64,000 nucleotides of DNA, from NCBI GenBank assembly GCA_000632805.1, contig CP007444.1:992001-1056000 (forward strand). The letters are read 5' to 3'. Each line of letters starts with the position of its first letter. The stretch's first letter is position 1. The notes below the pieces were generated by a model. It had not been told where the DNA came from. It worked only from the letters and a program-made list of their open reading frames with translations, and searched no databases. This DNA comes from Dyella jiangningensis (GTDB lineage Bacteria > Pseudomonadota > Gammaproteobacteria > Xanthomonadales > Rhodanobacteraceae). Positions 46,517-55,237 of the stretch are shown here, one piece after another. The translations under genes and the position numbers were made by a program.

Positions 46517-47557
46517 TCACACCACGACCGGTTCCGGCTCCAGCACGACGCCAAATTTCTCGCGAACGCCCTCGATAACCTTCCGCGCGAACGACCACAG
46601 TTCACCACCGCTGGCACGCCCGTGATTCACCAGCACCAGCGCATGCCGATTGGAAATGCCGGCATCGCCGTCGCGGTCACCCTTGAAGCCGCTCTGTTCG
46701 ATCAGCCACGCGGCGGAAAGCTTCCAACGTCCATCGGCGCCGACCCACGACACCAGCTCGGGATGCTCGCGCTTGATCGCTTCGCCCAGCGCCGCATCGA
46801 CGATAGGGTTCTTGAAGAAGCTGCCTGCGTTGCCGATGACGGCAGGGTCGGGCAGTTTCTTCGTGCGCAGGTGCACGACCGCCTCTGCCACATGGAACGG
46901 CGCGGGCTTGTCCACGCCCATGCGCGCCAGTTCTTCACGAATGCCGGCGTAGTCCAGCCGCAATTCGCGCGAGCGGGGCAGGGCGAAGCGCACGGCGGTA
47001 ACGATGTAGCGGCCCGGTTGACGCTTGAACACCGAATCGCGATAGGCGAACGAGCAGGCGTCGCGGTCGAGGATGGCTACGCGCTGTTCCTGCGTATCCC
47101 AGGCTTCCACGCTTTCGATGAACTCGGCCACTTCCGTGCCGTAGGCCCCGATGTTCTGGATCGGCGCCGCGCCCACGGTGCCGGGAATCAGAATGAGATT
47201 TTCCAGGCCGGCAAACCCTTGGCCCAGCGTCCAGCGCACGAAATCATCCCAGCGCTCACCCGCGGCCACGGCGATACGCGCGATGTCGCCGTCCTGCTCC
47301 TCCTGCACCCCGCGTGTCGCCATGGCGAGCACGGTGCCGTCGAAATCGCCGGTAAACAGCATGTTGCTGCCTTCGCCCAGCACCAGCAGCTTGCCCTGGC
47401 GTACGGCGGGGAAGGCCAGCAGTTCGGGCAGCTTGGATGCGTCGCTGATTTCAGCCAGCAGGCGAGCACGCGCATTGACGCGGAGCGTGTTGCGCGTGCC
47501 CAGCGGTGCGTTCTCGATCAGCGTATAGCCGCCCATATCGATGCGCTCAACCGCCAT
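46517..47557 (-). CDS. murB: UDP-N-acetylenolpyruvoylglucosamine reductase
   Basis: FAD enzyme making UDP-MurNAc for peptidoglycan. 346 residues, the E. coli-like (type I) length. Key features: [17 protein letters not shown] (FAD site), [31 protein letters not shown] with the conserved Arg, and [12 protein letters not shown] with the proton-donating Ser. The ATG at 47557 overlaps the pyrD stop by 11 bases; an internal start at 47536 (MGGYTL) is also possible. It is the last gene of the group running from DUF4190 to murB. Confidence 0.95.
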   Translation of the reverse strand: MAVERIDMGGYTLIENAPLGTRNTLRVNARARLLAEISDASKLPELLAFPAVRQGKLLVLGEGSNMLFTGDFDGTVLAMATRGVQEEQDGDIARIAVAAGERWDDFVRWTLGQGFAGLENLILIPGTVGAAPIQNIGAYGTEVAEFIESVEAWDTQEQRVAILDRDACSFAYRDSVFKRQPGRYIVTAVRFALPRSRELRLDYAGIREELARMGVDKPAPFHVAEAVVHLRTKKLPDPAVIGNAGSFFKNPIVDAALGEAIKREHPELVSWVGADGRWKLSAAWLIEQSGFKGDRDGDAGISNRHALVLVNHGRASGGELWSFARKVIEGVREKFGVVLEPEPVVV

Positions 47558-48584
47558 GGGTGTGCTCGCGCTGGCGGCGGATTTCGTCCACGCATTCGGC
47601 GATCAGCGCCGGACCGCGGAACACCATGCCGGAGTAGATCTGCACGAGCGACGCGCCGGCGTCGATTTTCTCCGCCGCATCGCTGCCATCGAGAATGCCG
47701 CCCACGCCGATGATGTCGAGCCGGTCGCCCACGCGCTTGCGCATGCCACGGAGCACGGCCGTGGAACGCGCGAACAGCGGCTTGCCGGAAAGACCGCCGG
47801 TCTCGTTGCCATGCGGATCGCTGGCCACGGCCGAGTGGTCGATGGTGGTGTTGGTGCAGATCACCCCATCCACCTTGGCGGCCAGCAGCACTTCGGCGAT
47901 GGCGTCGAGCTCGGTTTCGCTGAGGTCGGGCGCAATCTTCAGGAGCATCGGCTTGCGCTTGCCGCTCTGCGAGCCGAGACGCTCCTGCGCCTCGCGCAGC
48001 GTCTCGATGAAACGCCGCAGCGTGGCTTCTTCCTGCAAATCGCGCAGGCCCTGCGTGTTCGGCGAGGAGATGTTGACCGTGATGTAACTGGCCAGCGCGT
48101 ACACGCGCTCCAGGCAGAACAGGTAGTCGTCCACCGCCTTTTCGTTCGGCGTGTCCTTGTTCTTGCCGATATTGATGCCCAGTACGCCGCGGTAGCTGGA
48201 TTGCTGCACGTTGCGCACCAGTGCATCCACGCCCGCATTGTTGAAGCCCAGGCGATTGATCACCGCTTCGTGGCGCGGCAGGCGGAACATGCGCGGCTTG
48301 TCGTTGCCCGGTTGCGGGCGCGGCGTGGTGGTGCCCACTTCGACGAAGCCAAAACCCAGAGCGCCGAGCCCATCGAGATGATCGGCATTCTTGTCCAGGC
48401 CGGCGGCGAGGCCGACCGGGTTGGGAAAGCGGATACCGAACGTCGTGGTCGGCAGGTCTTCCGGCGGCTTGGCAACGAGGTGTGCGAAGTTGCTCCGCTG
48501 GGCGACATCCAGGCCATACAGCGTCAGGCCGTGGGCCGTTTCCGCATCGAGCGCGAACAGCAGGGGACGAATGAGGTTGTACAT
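47547..48584 (-). CDS. pyrD: Dihydroorotate dehydrogenase (quinone), class 2
   Basis: Oxidises dihydroorotate to orotate in pyrimidine synthesis, passing electrons to quinone at the inner membrane. 345 residues from ATG 48584 ([18 protein letters not shown], the amphipathic membrane-docking helices of class 2). [17 protein letters not shown] and [15 protein letters not shown], with the catalytic Ser of class 2, are clear; [27 protein letters not shown] binds the FMN phosphate (given here in part). Three bases separate the methyltransferase stop from its start. Confidence 0.96.
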   Translation of the reverse strand: MYNLIRPLLFALDAETAHGLTLYGLDVAQRSNFAHLVAKPPEDLPTTTFGIRFPNPVGLAAGLDKNADHLDGLGALGFGFVEVGTTTPRPQPGNDKPRMFRLPRHEAVINRLGFNNAGVDALVRNVQQSSYRGVLGINIGKNKDTPNEKAVDDYLFCLERVYALASYITVNISSPNTQGLRDLQEEATLRRFIETLREAQERLGSQSGKRKPMLLKIAPDLSETELDAIAEVLLAAKVDGVICTNTTIDHSAVASDPHGNETGGLSGKPLFARSTAVLRGMRKRVGDRLDIIGVGGILDGSDAAEKIDAGASLVQIYSGMVFRGPALIAECVDEIRRQREHTHGG

Positions 48585-48586
48585 GC

Positions 48587-49360
48587 TCAAGGCAGCGTGC
48601 CTACATAGATGACGGTGTCGTAGTCGAAACTGATGCGGCCGTCGACGGCGCAGCTGTCAAACAGCTCGCGCAGGGCGCGCATCATCGGCTCGTGTTGCGG
48701 GTGGCCCGCACGCGGTGCGTAGGAGGACGACATCAGACGCCCACGCAGCCCATCGAAGTCGAGCAGTTGACCATGGTCGAAGCGGCCCATGCCGAGATAG
48801 CCGATGCCAAACCAGGCACGCATCATTGGCTCGTCACCGTAGCGCTCGGCGACGCTGGTGTAATCGGTGCCGTATTCCTTCAACAAGGCCTCGTAGCCTT
48901 CGAGAAACGGCGTGCCCACCAGCCGGCGCGAGTTCCAGATGATCGCAGCGAGGCCGGAAGGTTTGAGAATGCGCTGGAACTCCGCGCGCGCCGCCGCCTG
49001 GTCGAACCAATGGAAGGCCTGGGCCACCGTGACGAGGTCGATGCTGGTGTCGTCCAAACCGGTGGCCGTGGCGTGGCCACCGATCGTGCGGAAGCGCTCA
49101 TTGTCGCCAAGCCACTGTTCCGCCGCCTTGCGCATCGGTTCGTTGGGTTCCACCGCGATGACGCGGTATCCGCCGTCGAGAAACAGTTTGCTGGAAATGC
49201 CGGTGCCTGCACCGACATCGGCCACCAGCCAATGGGGATTCACGCCGTAGGTGTGTTGCAGCCACTCCAGCATCGCCATCGGATAGTCGGGGCGATAACG
49301 CACATAGTCGGCGACGCGGTCGCTGAAGCGCTCGGTGGCGTTGAGGTCACTCATGGTCAT
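48587..49360 (-). CDS. Class I SAM-dependent methyltransferase
   Basis: A 257-residue methyltransferase. [21 protein letters not shown] is the SAM-binding motif [19 protein letters not shown] motif post-I, and [18 protein letters not shown] the later acidic region, the pattern of small-molecule C/O-methyltransferases of the UbiE/Trans-aconitate-like group. It starts in a TGATG overlap with the SDR stop, so it is coupled to that gene. Substrate unknown; sharing an operon with pyrD and murB is common housekeeping order rather than a functional clue. Confidence 0.88.
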   Translation of the reverse strand: MTMSDLNATERFSDRVADYVRYRPDYPMAMLEWLQHTYGVNPHWLVADVGAGTGISSKLFLDGGYRVIAVEPNEPMRKAAEQWLGDNERFRTIGGHATATGLDDTSIDLVTVAQAFHWFDQAAARAEFQRILKPSGLAAIIWNSRRLVGTPFLEGYEALLKEYGTDYTSVAERYGDEPMMRAWFGIGYLGMGRFDHGQLLDFDGLRGRLMSSSYAPRAGHPQHEPMMRALRELFDSCAVDGRISFDYDTVIYVGTLP

Positions 49361-50148
49361 CAGCCCGACAGCAGCTGACCGCCATCCACGCAAAGCGTCT
49401 GGCCGGTGATCCAGCTGGCAAATGGAGAGGCGAGGAACAGGGCGGCGTTGGCGATCTCTTCCGGCTTGCCGTAGCGGCCGAACGGGATCTTCGCCAAGGT
49501 CTGCTGGTACAGCTCCGGCGCCTCGACCTTGCGGCGATCCCACAGGCCCTCCGGAAACTCGATCGAGCCCGGCGCAATGGCATTCACGCGGATCCGATGC
49601 TTTGCCAGCATTGCCGCCTGCGACGTGGTGTACTGGTTCAGCGCTGCCTTGGCTGCGGCATACGGCGCGCTGCGTGCACTGGGGTGGTAGGCCGCAATCG
49701 ACGAGGTGTGCAGGATGCACCCATGCGGCGAGGCCTTCAGGTAGGGAAGGGCTGCGCGCGAGGCACGCACTGCCGCCATGATGTCGATATTGAAGCCGGC
49801 CAGCCAACTGGCGTCGTCGTTGGCGAAACCGTAGCCGCTGGCGTTGTTCACCAGCACGTCGATGCCGCCGAGCACTTCGGAGGCCTCGCGGATATAGGTG
49901 TCGATGGCTTCCGCGTCGGCGAGGTCGCAGCGGCGCGTGTGTGCGGTCACGCCAAATGCGGAAATGGCGTGGCGCGCTTCGTCGAGCGCCGCTTCGCCGC
50001 GTGCGCAAACCGAAACCGCCGCGCCTGATCGGGCAAAAGCCAACGCGATGCTGCGGCCGATGCCCTTGCTGCCGCCTGCCACCACCACACGATAGCCGCG
50101 GAAGTCGAACGGCGGTGTCGCGGCGGTCGTGGTCTCTTGCGCGCTCAT
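49360..50148 (-). CDS. Short-chain dehydrogenase/reductase
   Basis: A 262-residue Rossmann-fold oxidoreductase. Cofactor loop VVAGGSKGIGRSIALAFA, NNASG at about residue 95 (a variant of NNAG), catalytic Ser in LHTSSIAAYHP and the YxxxK in APYAAAKAALNQ. The C-terminus ASWITGQTLCVDGG is typical of classical SDRs. The start at 50148 (MSAQETTTAAT) follows DUF4190 by 4 bp. Substrate not determinable. Confidence 0.92.
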   Translation of the reverse strand: MSAQETTTAATPPFDFRGYRVVVAGGSKGIGRSIALAFARSGAAVSVCARGEAALDEARHAISAFGVTAHTRRCDLADAEAIDTYIREASEVLGGIDVLVNNASGYGFANDDASWLAGFNIDIMAAVRASRAALPYLKASPHGCILHTSSIAAYHPSARSAPYAAAKAALNQYTTSQAAMLAKHRIRVNAIAPGSIEFPEGLWDRRKVEAPELYQQTLAKIPFGRYGKPEEIANAALFLASPFASWITGQTLCVDGGQLLSG

Positions 50149-50152
50149 GCCA

Positions 50153-50455
50153 TTACCAGTGCAGCGAATGCAGGCCGATGCCAAAGCCAAGCAGGAGGAA
50201 GGCAACCACGAACACGATGGCGAGCAGGGCGAGCGCAAGATGGACGTAACCAAGCACCAGCCCGGCCATCGCGAGGCCATCGCCTTCCACTGTGCCGGGC
50301 TCCGCACGCCGAATCTCCGCGCGCGCCAAGTGCCCGCAGACCACTGCCACGATGGCGCCGATGAGCGGCAACACGAACCAGCAGCAGATGCCGAAGATCA
50401 GGCTGATCACCGCCAATGAATTGGTGCTTCGGTAAGAGGACGTTTGATAGCTCAT
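50153..50455 (-). CDS. DUF4190 small membrane protein
   Basis: A 100-residue protein with two hydrophobic helices (SLAVISLIFGICCWFVLPLIG and VHLALALLAIVFVVAFLLLG). The first helix, the link HLARAEIRR and the turn GDGLAMAGLVLGY match the DUF4190 family, of unknown function. It is first in the leftward group leading to SDR, methyltransferase, pyrD and murB; a terminator-like stem of the AmaB gene lies just upstream. Confidence 0.88.
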   Translation of the reverse strand: MSYQTSSYRSTNSLAVISLIFGICCWFVLPLIGAIVAVVCGHLARAEIRRAEPGTVEGDGLAMAGLVLGYVHLALALLAIVFVVAFLLLGFGIGLHSLHW

Positions 50456-50482
50456 GTCGATGCACGTTGGGCGGTGAAAGTC

Positions 50483-50506
50483 GGCGACCGGCGGTGGCCG
50501 GTCGCC
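50483..50506 (-). terminator. Strong hairpin after the AmaB-type gene
   Basis: GGCGACCGGC pairs perfectly with GCCGGTCGCC around a 4-base loop, 10 bp after the dehydrogenase stop and before the DUF4190 gene. The T-run is short, so read-through into the next operon is possible. Confidence 0.65.
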
Positions 50507-50515
50507 CGTTTCGTC

Positions 50516-52051
50516 TTACAGATCGAACTTGATGCCCTGCGCCAGCGGCAGCGAGTTCGAGTAGTTGATGGTATTGGTCTGACGGCGCATGTAGACCTTC
50601 CAGGCATCCGAGCCCGACTCGCGACCACCACCAGTTTCCTTCTCGCCACCGAAGGCGCCACCGATTTCCGCGCCCGAGGTGCCGATGTTGACGTTGGCGA
50701 TGCCGCAATCGGAGCCCGCTGCCGACAGATACTGCTCGGCCGACTTCAGGTTCTGCGTGAAGATGGCCGACGAGAGGCCCTGCGGCACGCTGTTCTGCAG
50801 GTCGATGGCCTCGTCCAGCGTCTTGAACGGCATGACGTAGAGGATCGGAGCGAAGGTTTCCGTCTGGACCACGTCGTCGCTGTTCTTCAGGCCGGTGACG
50901 ATGGTCGGCAGCACGAAGTTGCCCTTGCGGTCGGTGAGCGCGGCGCCGCCGGTCTGCACCTTGCCGCCGGCCGCCTTGGCCTTTTCCACTGCGGCGAGGT
51001 AGGCCTGCACGGCCTCCTTGCTGTTGAGCGGGCCCATCAGCGTGGTCGCGAGGGTCGGGTCGCCAATCTTGCCTTCCACCTGCTTGTAGGCGGTGGTCAG
51101 CTTGGCGGTCACGTCGTCGATGATCGACTCGTGCACGAACAGGCGGCGCGTGGTGGTGCAGCGCTGGCCAGCGGTGCCGACGGCGCCGAACACAATGGCG
51201 GGGATGGCCAGCTTCAGGTCCGCGCTTTCGTCGAGGATGATGGCGTTGTTGCCGCCCAGTTCAAGCAGCGAACGGCCCATGCGCTTGGCCACGCGCTCGC
51301 CCACGTGACGGCCCACCTTGGTGGAGCCGGTGAAGCTGATCAGCGGAATGCGATGGTCATCAACGAAGGCCTGCGACAGCTCGACGCCGGCATCGTTGAA
51401 CAGGAAGAAGATGTCCGGGAAGCCGGCTTCCTTCAGTGCTTCGTTGACGATCTTCATGGTGGCGATGGCCGACAGCGGCGTCTTCGGCGAGGGCTTCCAG
51501 ATGCAGATGTCGCCGCAGATGCCGGCGAGGAAAGCGTTCCACGCCCACACCGCCACCGGGAAGTTGAACGCGCTGATGATGCCCACCAGGCCCAGCGGCT
51601 GGTACTGCTCGTACATGCGATGGCCCGGACGCTCCGAGTGCATGGTGTAGCCGTAGAGCATGCGGCTCTGGCCCACGGCGAAATCGGCGATGTCGATCAT
51701 CTCCTGCACTTCGCCGTCGCCCTCGGGCTTGATCTTGCCCATTTCCAGCGCGACCAGTGAACCCAGTGCGTCCTTGTGCTTGCGCAGCGCTTCGCCGCAC
51801 AGGCGGATGGCCTCGCCGCGACGCGGTGCCGGCGTCGTGCGCCACACCTTGAACGCTTCCTGCGCGCGCTTGACGATGGTCTCGTAGTCGGCCGCGCTGG
51901 AGGCATGCACGCTGGCGATCACTTCGCCGGTGGCCGGATTGACCGGTTGCAGCGTGCCGGCGTCAGTGGTCTTGGACCACTCGCCGTTACCCAGGTACGT
52001 ACCTGACTGGGAGGCGCCGAGACCAAGTGCGGTGAGGATTTCGTGGGACAT
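50516..52051 (-). CDS. amaB: Aldehyde dehydrogenase of the ALDH7/AmaB type (piperideine-6-carboxylate dehydrogenase)
   Basis: A 511-residue NAD(P)-dependent enzyme of the antiquitin group, which oxidises 2-aminoadipate semialdehyde (in balance with piperideine-6-carboxylate) in lysine catabolism. Catalytic Cys is in [12 protein letters not shown] and the base Glu in [28 protein letters not shown] and the C-terminal [21 protein letters not shown] fit ALDH7. The start at 52051 gives [12 protein letters not shown]; further upstream the frame runs into the antisense of a tRNA. The window also has gcdH, a later step of lysine breakdown. Confidence 0.9.
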   Translation of the reverse strand: MSHEILTALGLGASQSGTYLGNGEWSKTTDAGTLQPVNPATGEVIASVHASSAADYETIVKRAQEAFKVWRTTPAPRRGEAIRLCGEALRKHKDALGSLVALEMGKIKPEGDGEVQEMIDIADFAVGQSRMLYGYTMHSERPGHRMYEQYQPLGLVGIISAFNFPVAVWAWNAFLAGICGDICIWKPSPKTPLSAIATMKIVNEALKEAGFPDIFFLFNDAGVELSQAFVDDHRIPLISFTGSTKVGRHVGERVAKRMGRSLLELGGNNAIILDESADLKLAIPAIVFGAVGTAGQRCTTTRRLFVHESIIDDVTAKLTTAYKQVEGKIGDPTLATTLMGPLNSKEAVQAYLAAVEKAKAAGGKVQTGGAALTDRKGNFVLPTIVTGLKNSDDVVQTETFAPILYVMPFKTLDEAIDLQNSVPQGLSSAIFTQNLKSAEQYLSAAGSDCGIANVNIGTSGAEIGGAFGGEKETGGGRESGSDAWKVYMRRQTNTINYSNSLPLAQGIKFDL

Positions 52052-52164
52052 GCTTGACTCCAGACCGTGGCGCCGAAAAGGGCGCCGGGAAGAAAACCGC
52101 CATTCTAGCAGGCCCCCCGCCATGATCGCCTTGGCTGCCGATCCATGCCAGAATTCGCGCCGTT

Positions 52165-52241
52165 GCCCCCGTAGCTCAGTTGGATAGAGCGTCCCCCTCC
52201 TAAGGGGAAGGTCGTACGTTCGAATCGTATCGGGGGCACCA
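52165..52241 (+). tRNA. tRNA-Arg (anticodon CCT)
   Basis: A full 77-base cloverleaf including encoded CCA: acceptor GCCCCCG/CGGGGGC, D-arm GCTC...GAGC, anticodon stem TCCCC/GGGGA with loop CTCCTAA (anticodon at 52199-52201), and T-arm GTACG-TTCGAAT-CGTAT. It decodes AGG. Its 3' end faces the integrase gene 80 bp away, so it is the probable attachment site of the prophage. Confidence 0.97.
52202..52241. other. Probable prophage attachment site in the tRNA 3' half
   Basis: Tyrosine integrases encoded next to a tRNA usually recombine within its anticodon-to-3'-end segment and restore the gene. The integrase here lies directly beyond this end. The matching second copy would be at the other prophage border, outside the window, so the core cannot be delimited. 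Confidence 0.5.
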
Positions 52242-52321
52242 TTTTTCAATGACTTACGTGCGTGGCATGTTTGATGCGTTGCCAGATTTCGTCACGTTTC
52301 GGACGCACTTGGTCACAGTGG

Positions 52322-53317
52322 TCACAGTAGCTTTTCAAGCAGCTTTACCGCCGTTCCCGCACCCTCTGGCGTGAGGTGCGCATAGTACTTTTCCGTGGTC
52401 GCGTAGTCCGCATGCCCCATCAATTCCTGCACGCGGCGAAGCGGTACGCCTGCCATGGTCAGGTTGGCCCCGAAGGTATGTCGTAGGCGGTGAAGTGAGC
52501 CGCCTATCTTGGCTTTCTTGGCATCAGCGGCAAACCAGTCCGTAAGCGTGTCTGGATGGACCGATACGGGAGGATCGGGAAGCTTGGCTAGGGCAGTTTT
52601 AGCTTTTGAGTTAAGTGGAACCTGGCGCCACTTGCCGGACTTGGTGCGGCCATGCCCCGTTTCGTCGGGTATGGACTCGATCATCAATTTTCCCTGCCGA
52701 ACGTCATCATGCCGAAGCTTCGCCATCTCACCACGGCGAATGCCCGTATGCGCCATGAAGCGCCACAGGTTGGCCCGCAATGGGTTGGCCTTATACAGCT
52801 TGGCTAAATCCCCTTTCTCGTAGAATCGCACGGCAACGCTGCGCACACCCTTGGGTGCCTTGATGCCATCCATGGGGTTAACGTCGATAAGCTTCTCCGT
52901 GATACCTCGGCGGAACGCTGCCTTGAGGCGGCGTATCTCCTTGCCCACGGTTTCAGGCGACGCCTTGTCCAGCGTGAGCCGATCTTTCGTGTACTGGTTG
53001 ATTTCCTCGCGCCGCAGAGTGTCAATGGCGCGGTGGCCGAACTTGGCGTTGAACCGCTTTACTTCAGACTTGTATTTACTGATCGTCGTTGGGTGCGTAA
53101 CGGCATAGGACTCAAGGTCTTCTTCTAGGTACTTCTTGACCATCGGCAGGCGCGCGATGATTCGTACACCATGGATCAGCTCCGCCTCTTTCTGGCCTCG
53201 TACGCGCTCAGCCTCTTCGCGGCTGACCCTTCCAAGACTGCAACGGAACCGTTTGCCGGAGGTACGCCAATTGAGATAGGCGCAGGGTCCGCGCCAGTAG
53301 AGGGTGACGTTTGCCAT
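52322..53317 (-). CDS. Phage tyrosine integrase
   Basis: A 331-residue site-specific recombinase. The N-terminal arm-type domain is YWRGPCAYLNWRTSGKRFRC, followed by a SAM-like core-binding domain (residues about 68-160). The catalytic residues are present: Arg in MAHTGIRRGEMAKLRHDD, the HxxR of LHRLRHTFGANL, the later His in LMGHADYATTEKYY, and the nucleophile Tyr in that same block. It points toward the tRNA-Arg attachment site. Its first 142 bp overlap the excisionase-like gene in another frame. Confidence 0.96.
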   Translation of the reverse strand: MANVTLYWRGPCAYLNWRTSGKRFRCSLGRVSREEAERVRGQKEAELIHGVRIIARLPMVKKYLEEDLESYAVTHPTTISKYKSEVKRFNAKFGHRAIDTLRREEINQYTKDRLTLDKASPETVGKEIRRLKAAFRRGITEKLIDVNPMDGIKAPKGVRSVAVRFYEKGDLAKLYKANPLRANLWRFMAHTGIRRGEMAKLRHDDVRQGKLMIESIPDETGHGRTKSGKWRQVPLNSKAKTALAKLPDPPVSVHPDTLTDWFAADAKKAKIGGSLHRLRHTFGANLTMAGVPLRRVQELMGHADYATTEKYYAHLTPEGAGTAVKLLEKLL

Positions 53318-53511
53318 GCCTCAGATCCATATATGGCCGCATACAAGGCGGACTTTTCGTACAGTTGTTTACCCATGAAACGCCGTGGCGTGAGTCCATA
53401 GGCTAGGGCGTTCTTGCGGAACTGGCTGTTAGACACGCCGCAATAATGGGCGGCTTCGTCCACTGTAAGCCAGTCTTTGCCGGATAGGTTGAGGTCTTCA
53501 GCGGCGCTCAT
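53176..53511 (-). CDS. Excisionase-like helix-turn-helix protein
   Basis: A 111-residue protein whose N-terminal half, WLTVDEAAHYCGVSNSQFRK followed by NALAYGLTPRRFMGKQLY, has the shape of a MerR/excisionase-type winged helix (HTH_17-like). The C-terminal half (SPSTGADPAPISIGVPP...) is low complexity and lies over the integrase start. Position just upstream of int supports a recombination directionality factor. It starts in an ATGA overlap with the gene before it. Confidence 0.7.
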   Translation of the reverse strand: MSAAEDLNLSGKDWLTVDEAAHYCGVSNSQFRKNALAYGLTPRRFMGKQLYEKSALYAAIYGSEAWQTSPSTGADPAPISIGVPPANGSVAVLEGSAAKRLSAYEARKRRS

Positions 53512-54023
53512 GATCCACCCCGCGCGGCCATGGCGGCGTCGATGGATGCCTCGAATCGTTCGCCTCCATCAGCATATGCCCGTGGCTCAACTTCCTGATG
53601 GTCAGCCTGCGTGATCCGATACTTTCCGTCAGCATAGAACACGTGATCGCGCAGCCACCGATAACGCGCCGCATCACTAGCCTCATCGCCGGAGCGGGGT
53701 GGGTGTGAATCGTGATGAAGTTCAGCATAGACATAGACTGTCTTGCCTATGAAGCTAGGGTCTAGCCAGCATGATGCATGACCAACTTCGCCTGATTTGT
53801 TGACCCTCATCATGGCTAGAGATGGAACAAAAGCAACCTCCCCCTCCGCATGGGATGCAACGGCGGTGGGGCGGGTGTTCGCCTTTATCGTGGCGTCTTT
53901 CCATGCCTGATATGCGAACTCGCGTATCGTGGACTGAATGGTGAAATCGAGGGTTTGTGGACTGGTCGTTCTGAACCATTTCATGAAAGCCTCACGGCAC
54001 TCCCTCAGCTGGTCGGCGGTCAT
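53508..54023 (-). CDS. Prophage hypothetical protein with shared FIGKTVYVY module
   Basis: A 171-residue protein not recognised as a named family. The start at 54023 is chosen because it forms an ATGA overlap with the preceding gene. The middle, LDPSFIGKTVYVYAELHHDSHP, resembles YLPYSFIGRTVYLYDHAYRY in the 324-residue protein at 55234; the C-terminal DAARYRWLRDHVFYADG...FEASIDAAMAA is a block common in small phage proteins of this operon position. Function unknown. Confidence 0.75.
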   Translation of the reverse strand: MTADQLRECREAFMKWFRTTSPQTLDFTIQSTIREFAYQAWKDATIKANTRPTAVASHAEGEVAFVPSLAMMRVNKSGEVGHASCWLDPSFIGKTVYVYAELHHDSHPPRSGDEASDAARYRWLRDHVFYADGKYRITQADHQEVEPRAYADGGERFEASIDAAMAARGGS

Positions 54024-54265
54024 GGCAACCTCCATTTCTTAAGCGGCGTCTGCGTTGGCTTATTGTAGAAAGCCAACATGCGATTGAACGTTGCCTTGTC
54101 CATCGTCACGACACCATGCGCTTTTTCTCCGGGCTCTTGGTGAGCGATGGTTACCTCATCACCCGTTACAAGCATCCAGAAGTCACCATAGGTAACGTTG
54201 TCGCGACGGAGTGAGCAAACCTCAGCATCGGTTCGTGCAGTGCGCGGAGATACTTTCTTAGCCAC
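54020..54265 (-). CDS. Prophage hypothetical protein, 81 residues
   Basis: Small protein with a basic start (MAKKVSPRTARTD) and the strand-like FWMLVTGDEVTIAHQEPGEK. No family recognised. It overlaps the DUF551-like gene by 8 bases upstream and the next gene by 4, which supports it as a real gene in the leftward operon. Confidence 0.65.
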   Translation of the reverse strand: MAKKVSPRTARTDAEVCSLRRDNVTYGDFWMLVTGDEVTIAHQEPGEKAHGVVTMDKATFNRMLAFYNKPTQTPLKKWRLP

Positions 54266-54629
54266 CTTTCACCTCCCCGCGATGGCTGAGCATGGGTGCG
54301 GCGGGTAGAGGCATCCAGTACGTTAGGTCGGCCGTGTGCAAGTGGTAGTTCGTCTGATCCACACGCCACGGATAGCTAGAGCCTTCCTCAGCATACTTAG
54401 CCATGCAAATGCGGCGAGGGTTTCCGCTTCGCGTGCAAAGCAAGACAAGGCTTCCATCCTTCGGCGCCGTCTCAATCGGCTGCCACTCCTGCGCACTCTT
54501 GGCGAGATGGGCGTCGATGGCGTCACGGATACGGCGAAGATATTCGGATGGCATGTGTACATGGCCCATCGGGACGTTTCCCCATTCTTCGGCAAGCTGT
54601 CTTGCCTGCTCCAACGTCATCGTCGTCAT
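54258..54629 (-). CDS. DUF551-like prophage protein
   Basis: A 123-residue protein. EWQPIETAPKDGSLVLLCTR and the closing LTYWMPLPAAP are the two halves of the DUF551 signature, frequent in lambdoid early operons and of unknown function. The N-terminal TLEQARQLAEEWGNVPMGHV is a separate helical part. The start at 54629 forms an ATGA overlap with the upstream gene. Confidence 0.8.
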   Translation of the reverse strand: MTTMTLEQARQLAEEWGNVPMGHVHMPSEYLRRIRDAIDAHLAKSAQEWQPIETAPKDGSLVLLCTRSGNPRRICMAKYAEEGSSYPWRVDQTNYHLHTADLTYWMPLPAAPMLSHRGEVKGG

Positions 54630-54883
54630 TGTCCCGGCTCCTTGATGGTTTCTGTCAGTGGTTTGGCAATGATGTGCTCCCACTTAGAGATAACAGGCCA
54701 GCAACCGGGCTTGCGATAAACAACGAAAAGGTCATCCTTCCAAAGAATTTCCATTTCCATGTAGGTGTATCCCTCATCGTTGTCGCAATGCTCGCCGGAT
54801 ATAAGACAGGTTGTTCCGGCCTCTGGTCGATAGGTGCAGTTTTCGCCCTTCCGATAAGAAAGCATTCTGACTAGATCAACCAT
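54626..54883 (-). CDS. Prophage hypothetical protein, 85 residues, Cys-containing
   Basis: Small protein with four Cys (CTYRPEAGTTCLISGEHC and PGCWPVI) and a strand-rich look (EGYTYMEMEILWKDDLFVVY). No family recognised. It is coupled to the DUF551-like gene by an ATGA overlap. Confidence 0.65.
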   Translation of the reverse strand: MVDLVRMLSYRKGENCTYRPEAGTTCLISGEHCDNDEGYTYMEMEILWKDDLFVVYRKPGCWPVISKWEHIIAKPLTETIKEPGQ

Positions 54884-54920
54884 GGTCGTTCTCCCGCAGC
54901 CTCTGTTCGCGCGTGGTCAT
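54876..54920 (-). pseudogene. 14-codon remnant matching the start of the 55234 protein
   Basis: It reads MTTREQRLRENDHG and then stops. MTPTREQRLRDW opens the protein encoded at 55234-56208 (from its inner Met). The two loci share a 25-base identical stretch (54892-54916 and 56165-56189). The remnant is too short to be a gene and looks like a truncated duplicate start, or a leader peptide that couples the flanking genes. Confidence 0.5.
54892..54916. repeat. 25-base exact repeat, copy A (copy B at 56165-56189)
   Basis: Both copies begin TCCCGCAGCC and end TTCGCGCGTGG and encode REQRLR-type codons near a start codon on the minus strand. Copy A lies in a 14-codon remnant, copy B in the 5' part of the 55234 gene. 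Confidence 0.8.
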
Positions 54921-55237
54921 GGCACGCCTCCGACGCGGGCGAGCAAAGCATATGCCTTTGTAGTTGCGGCATTAGCTTTAGCAACGGAATCCGTTGCGTA
55001 TTCTTCGCCACTACAACCGATGCACCATGACTCGCGACACTTATTGCCATTGCAATGTTCTAGCATGTCGCTTACAACGTAAGGAAGCACCGCATTAAGC
55101 GATTCGATCAGCTCGGATACGGTGGTATGGATGATAGCCATATCAGATGCCTCATCGTTTAGACCGGCAACCATGTATGTCCGCTCGAATTTCCTTATCA
55201 TGTAAAGGACATCCACTTTTTTCGTCTCGGTGCTCAT
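54917..55237 (-). CDS. Prophage hypothetical protein with MSTETKKVDV start
   Basis: A 106-residue mostly helical protein with a Cys cluster (CNGNKCRESWCIGCSG) that may bind zinc. Its N-terminus MSTETKKVDV and C-terminus LLARVGGVP match those of the protein at 61113-61460 (MNTETQKVDV ... LARVGGAA), although the middles differ. The ATGA overlap with the gene before it supports the start. No family recognised. Confidence 0.7.
   Translation of the reverse strand: MSTETKKVDVLYMIRKFERTYMVAGLNDEASDMAIIHTTVSELIESLNAVLPYVVSDMLEHCNGNKCRESWCIGCSGEEYATDSVAKANAATTKAYALLARVGGVP

Noticed and set aside
52052..52249. N-terminal extension of the AmaB-type enzyme containing [24 protein letters not shown]
   Set aside because: This is the antisense translation of the tRNA-Arg gene, a familiar false protein. 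The true start is ATG 52051.
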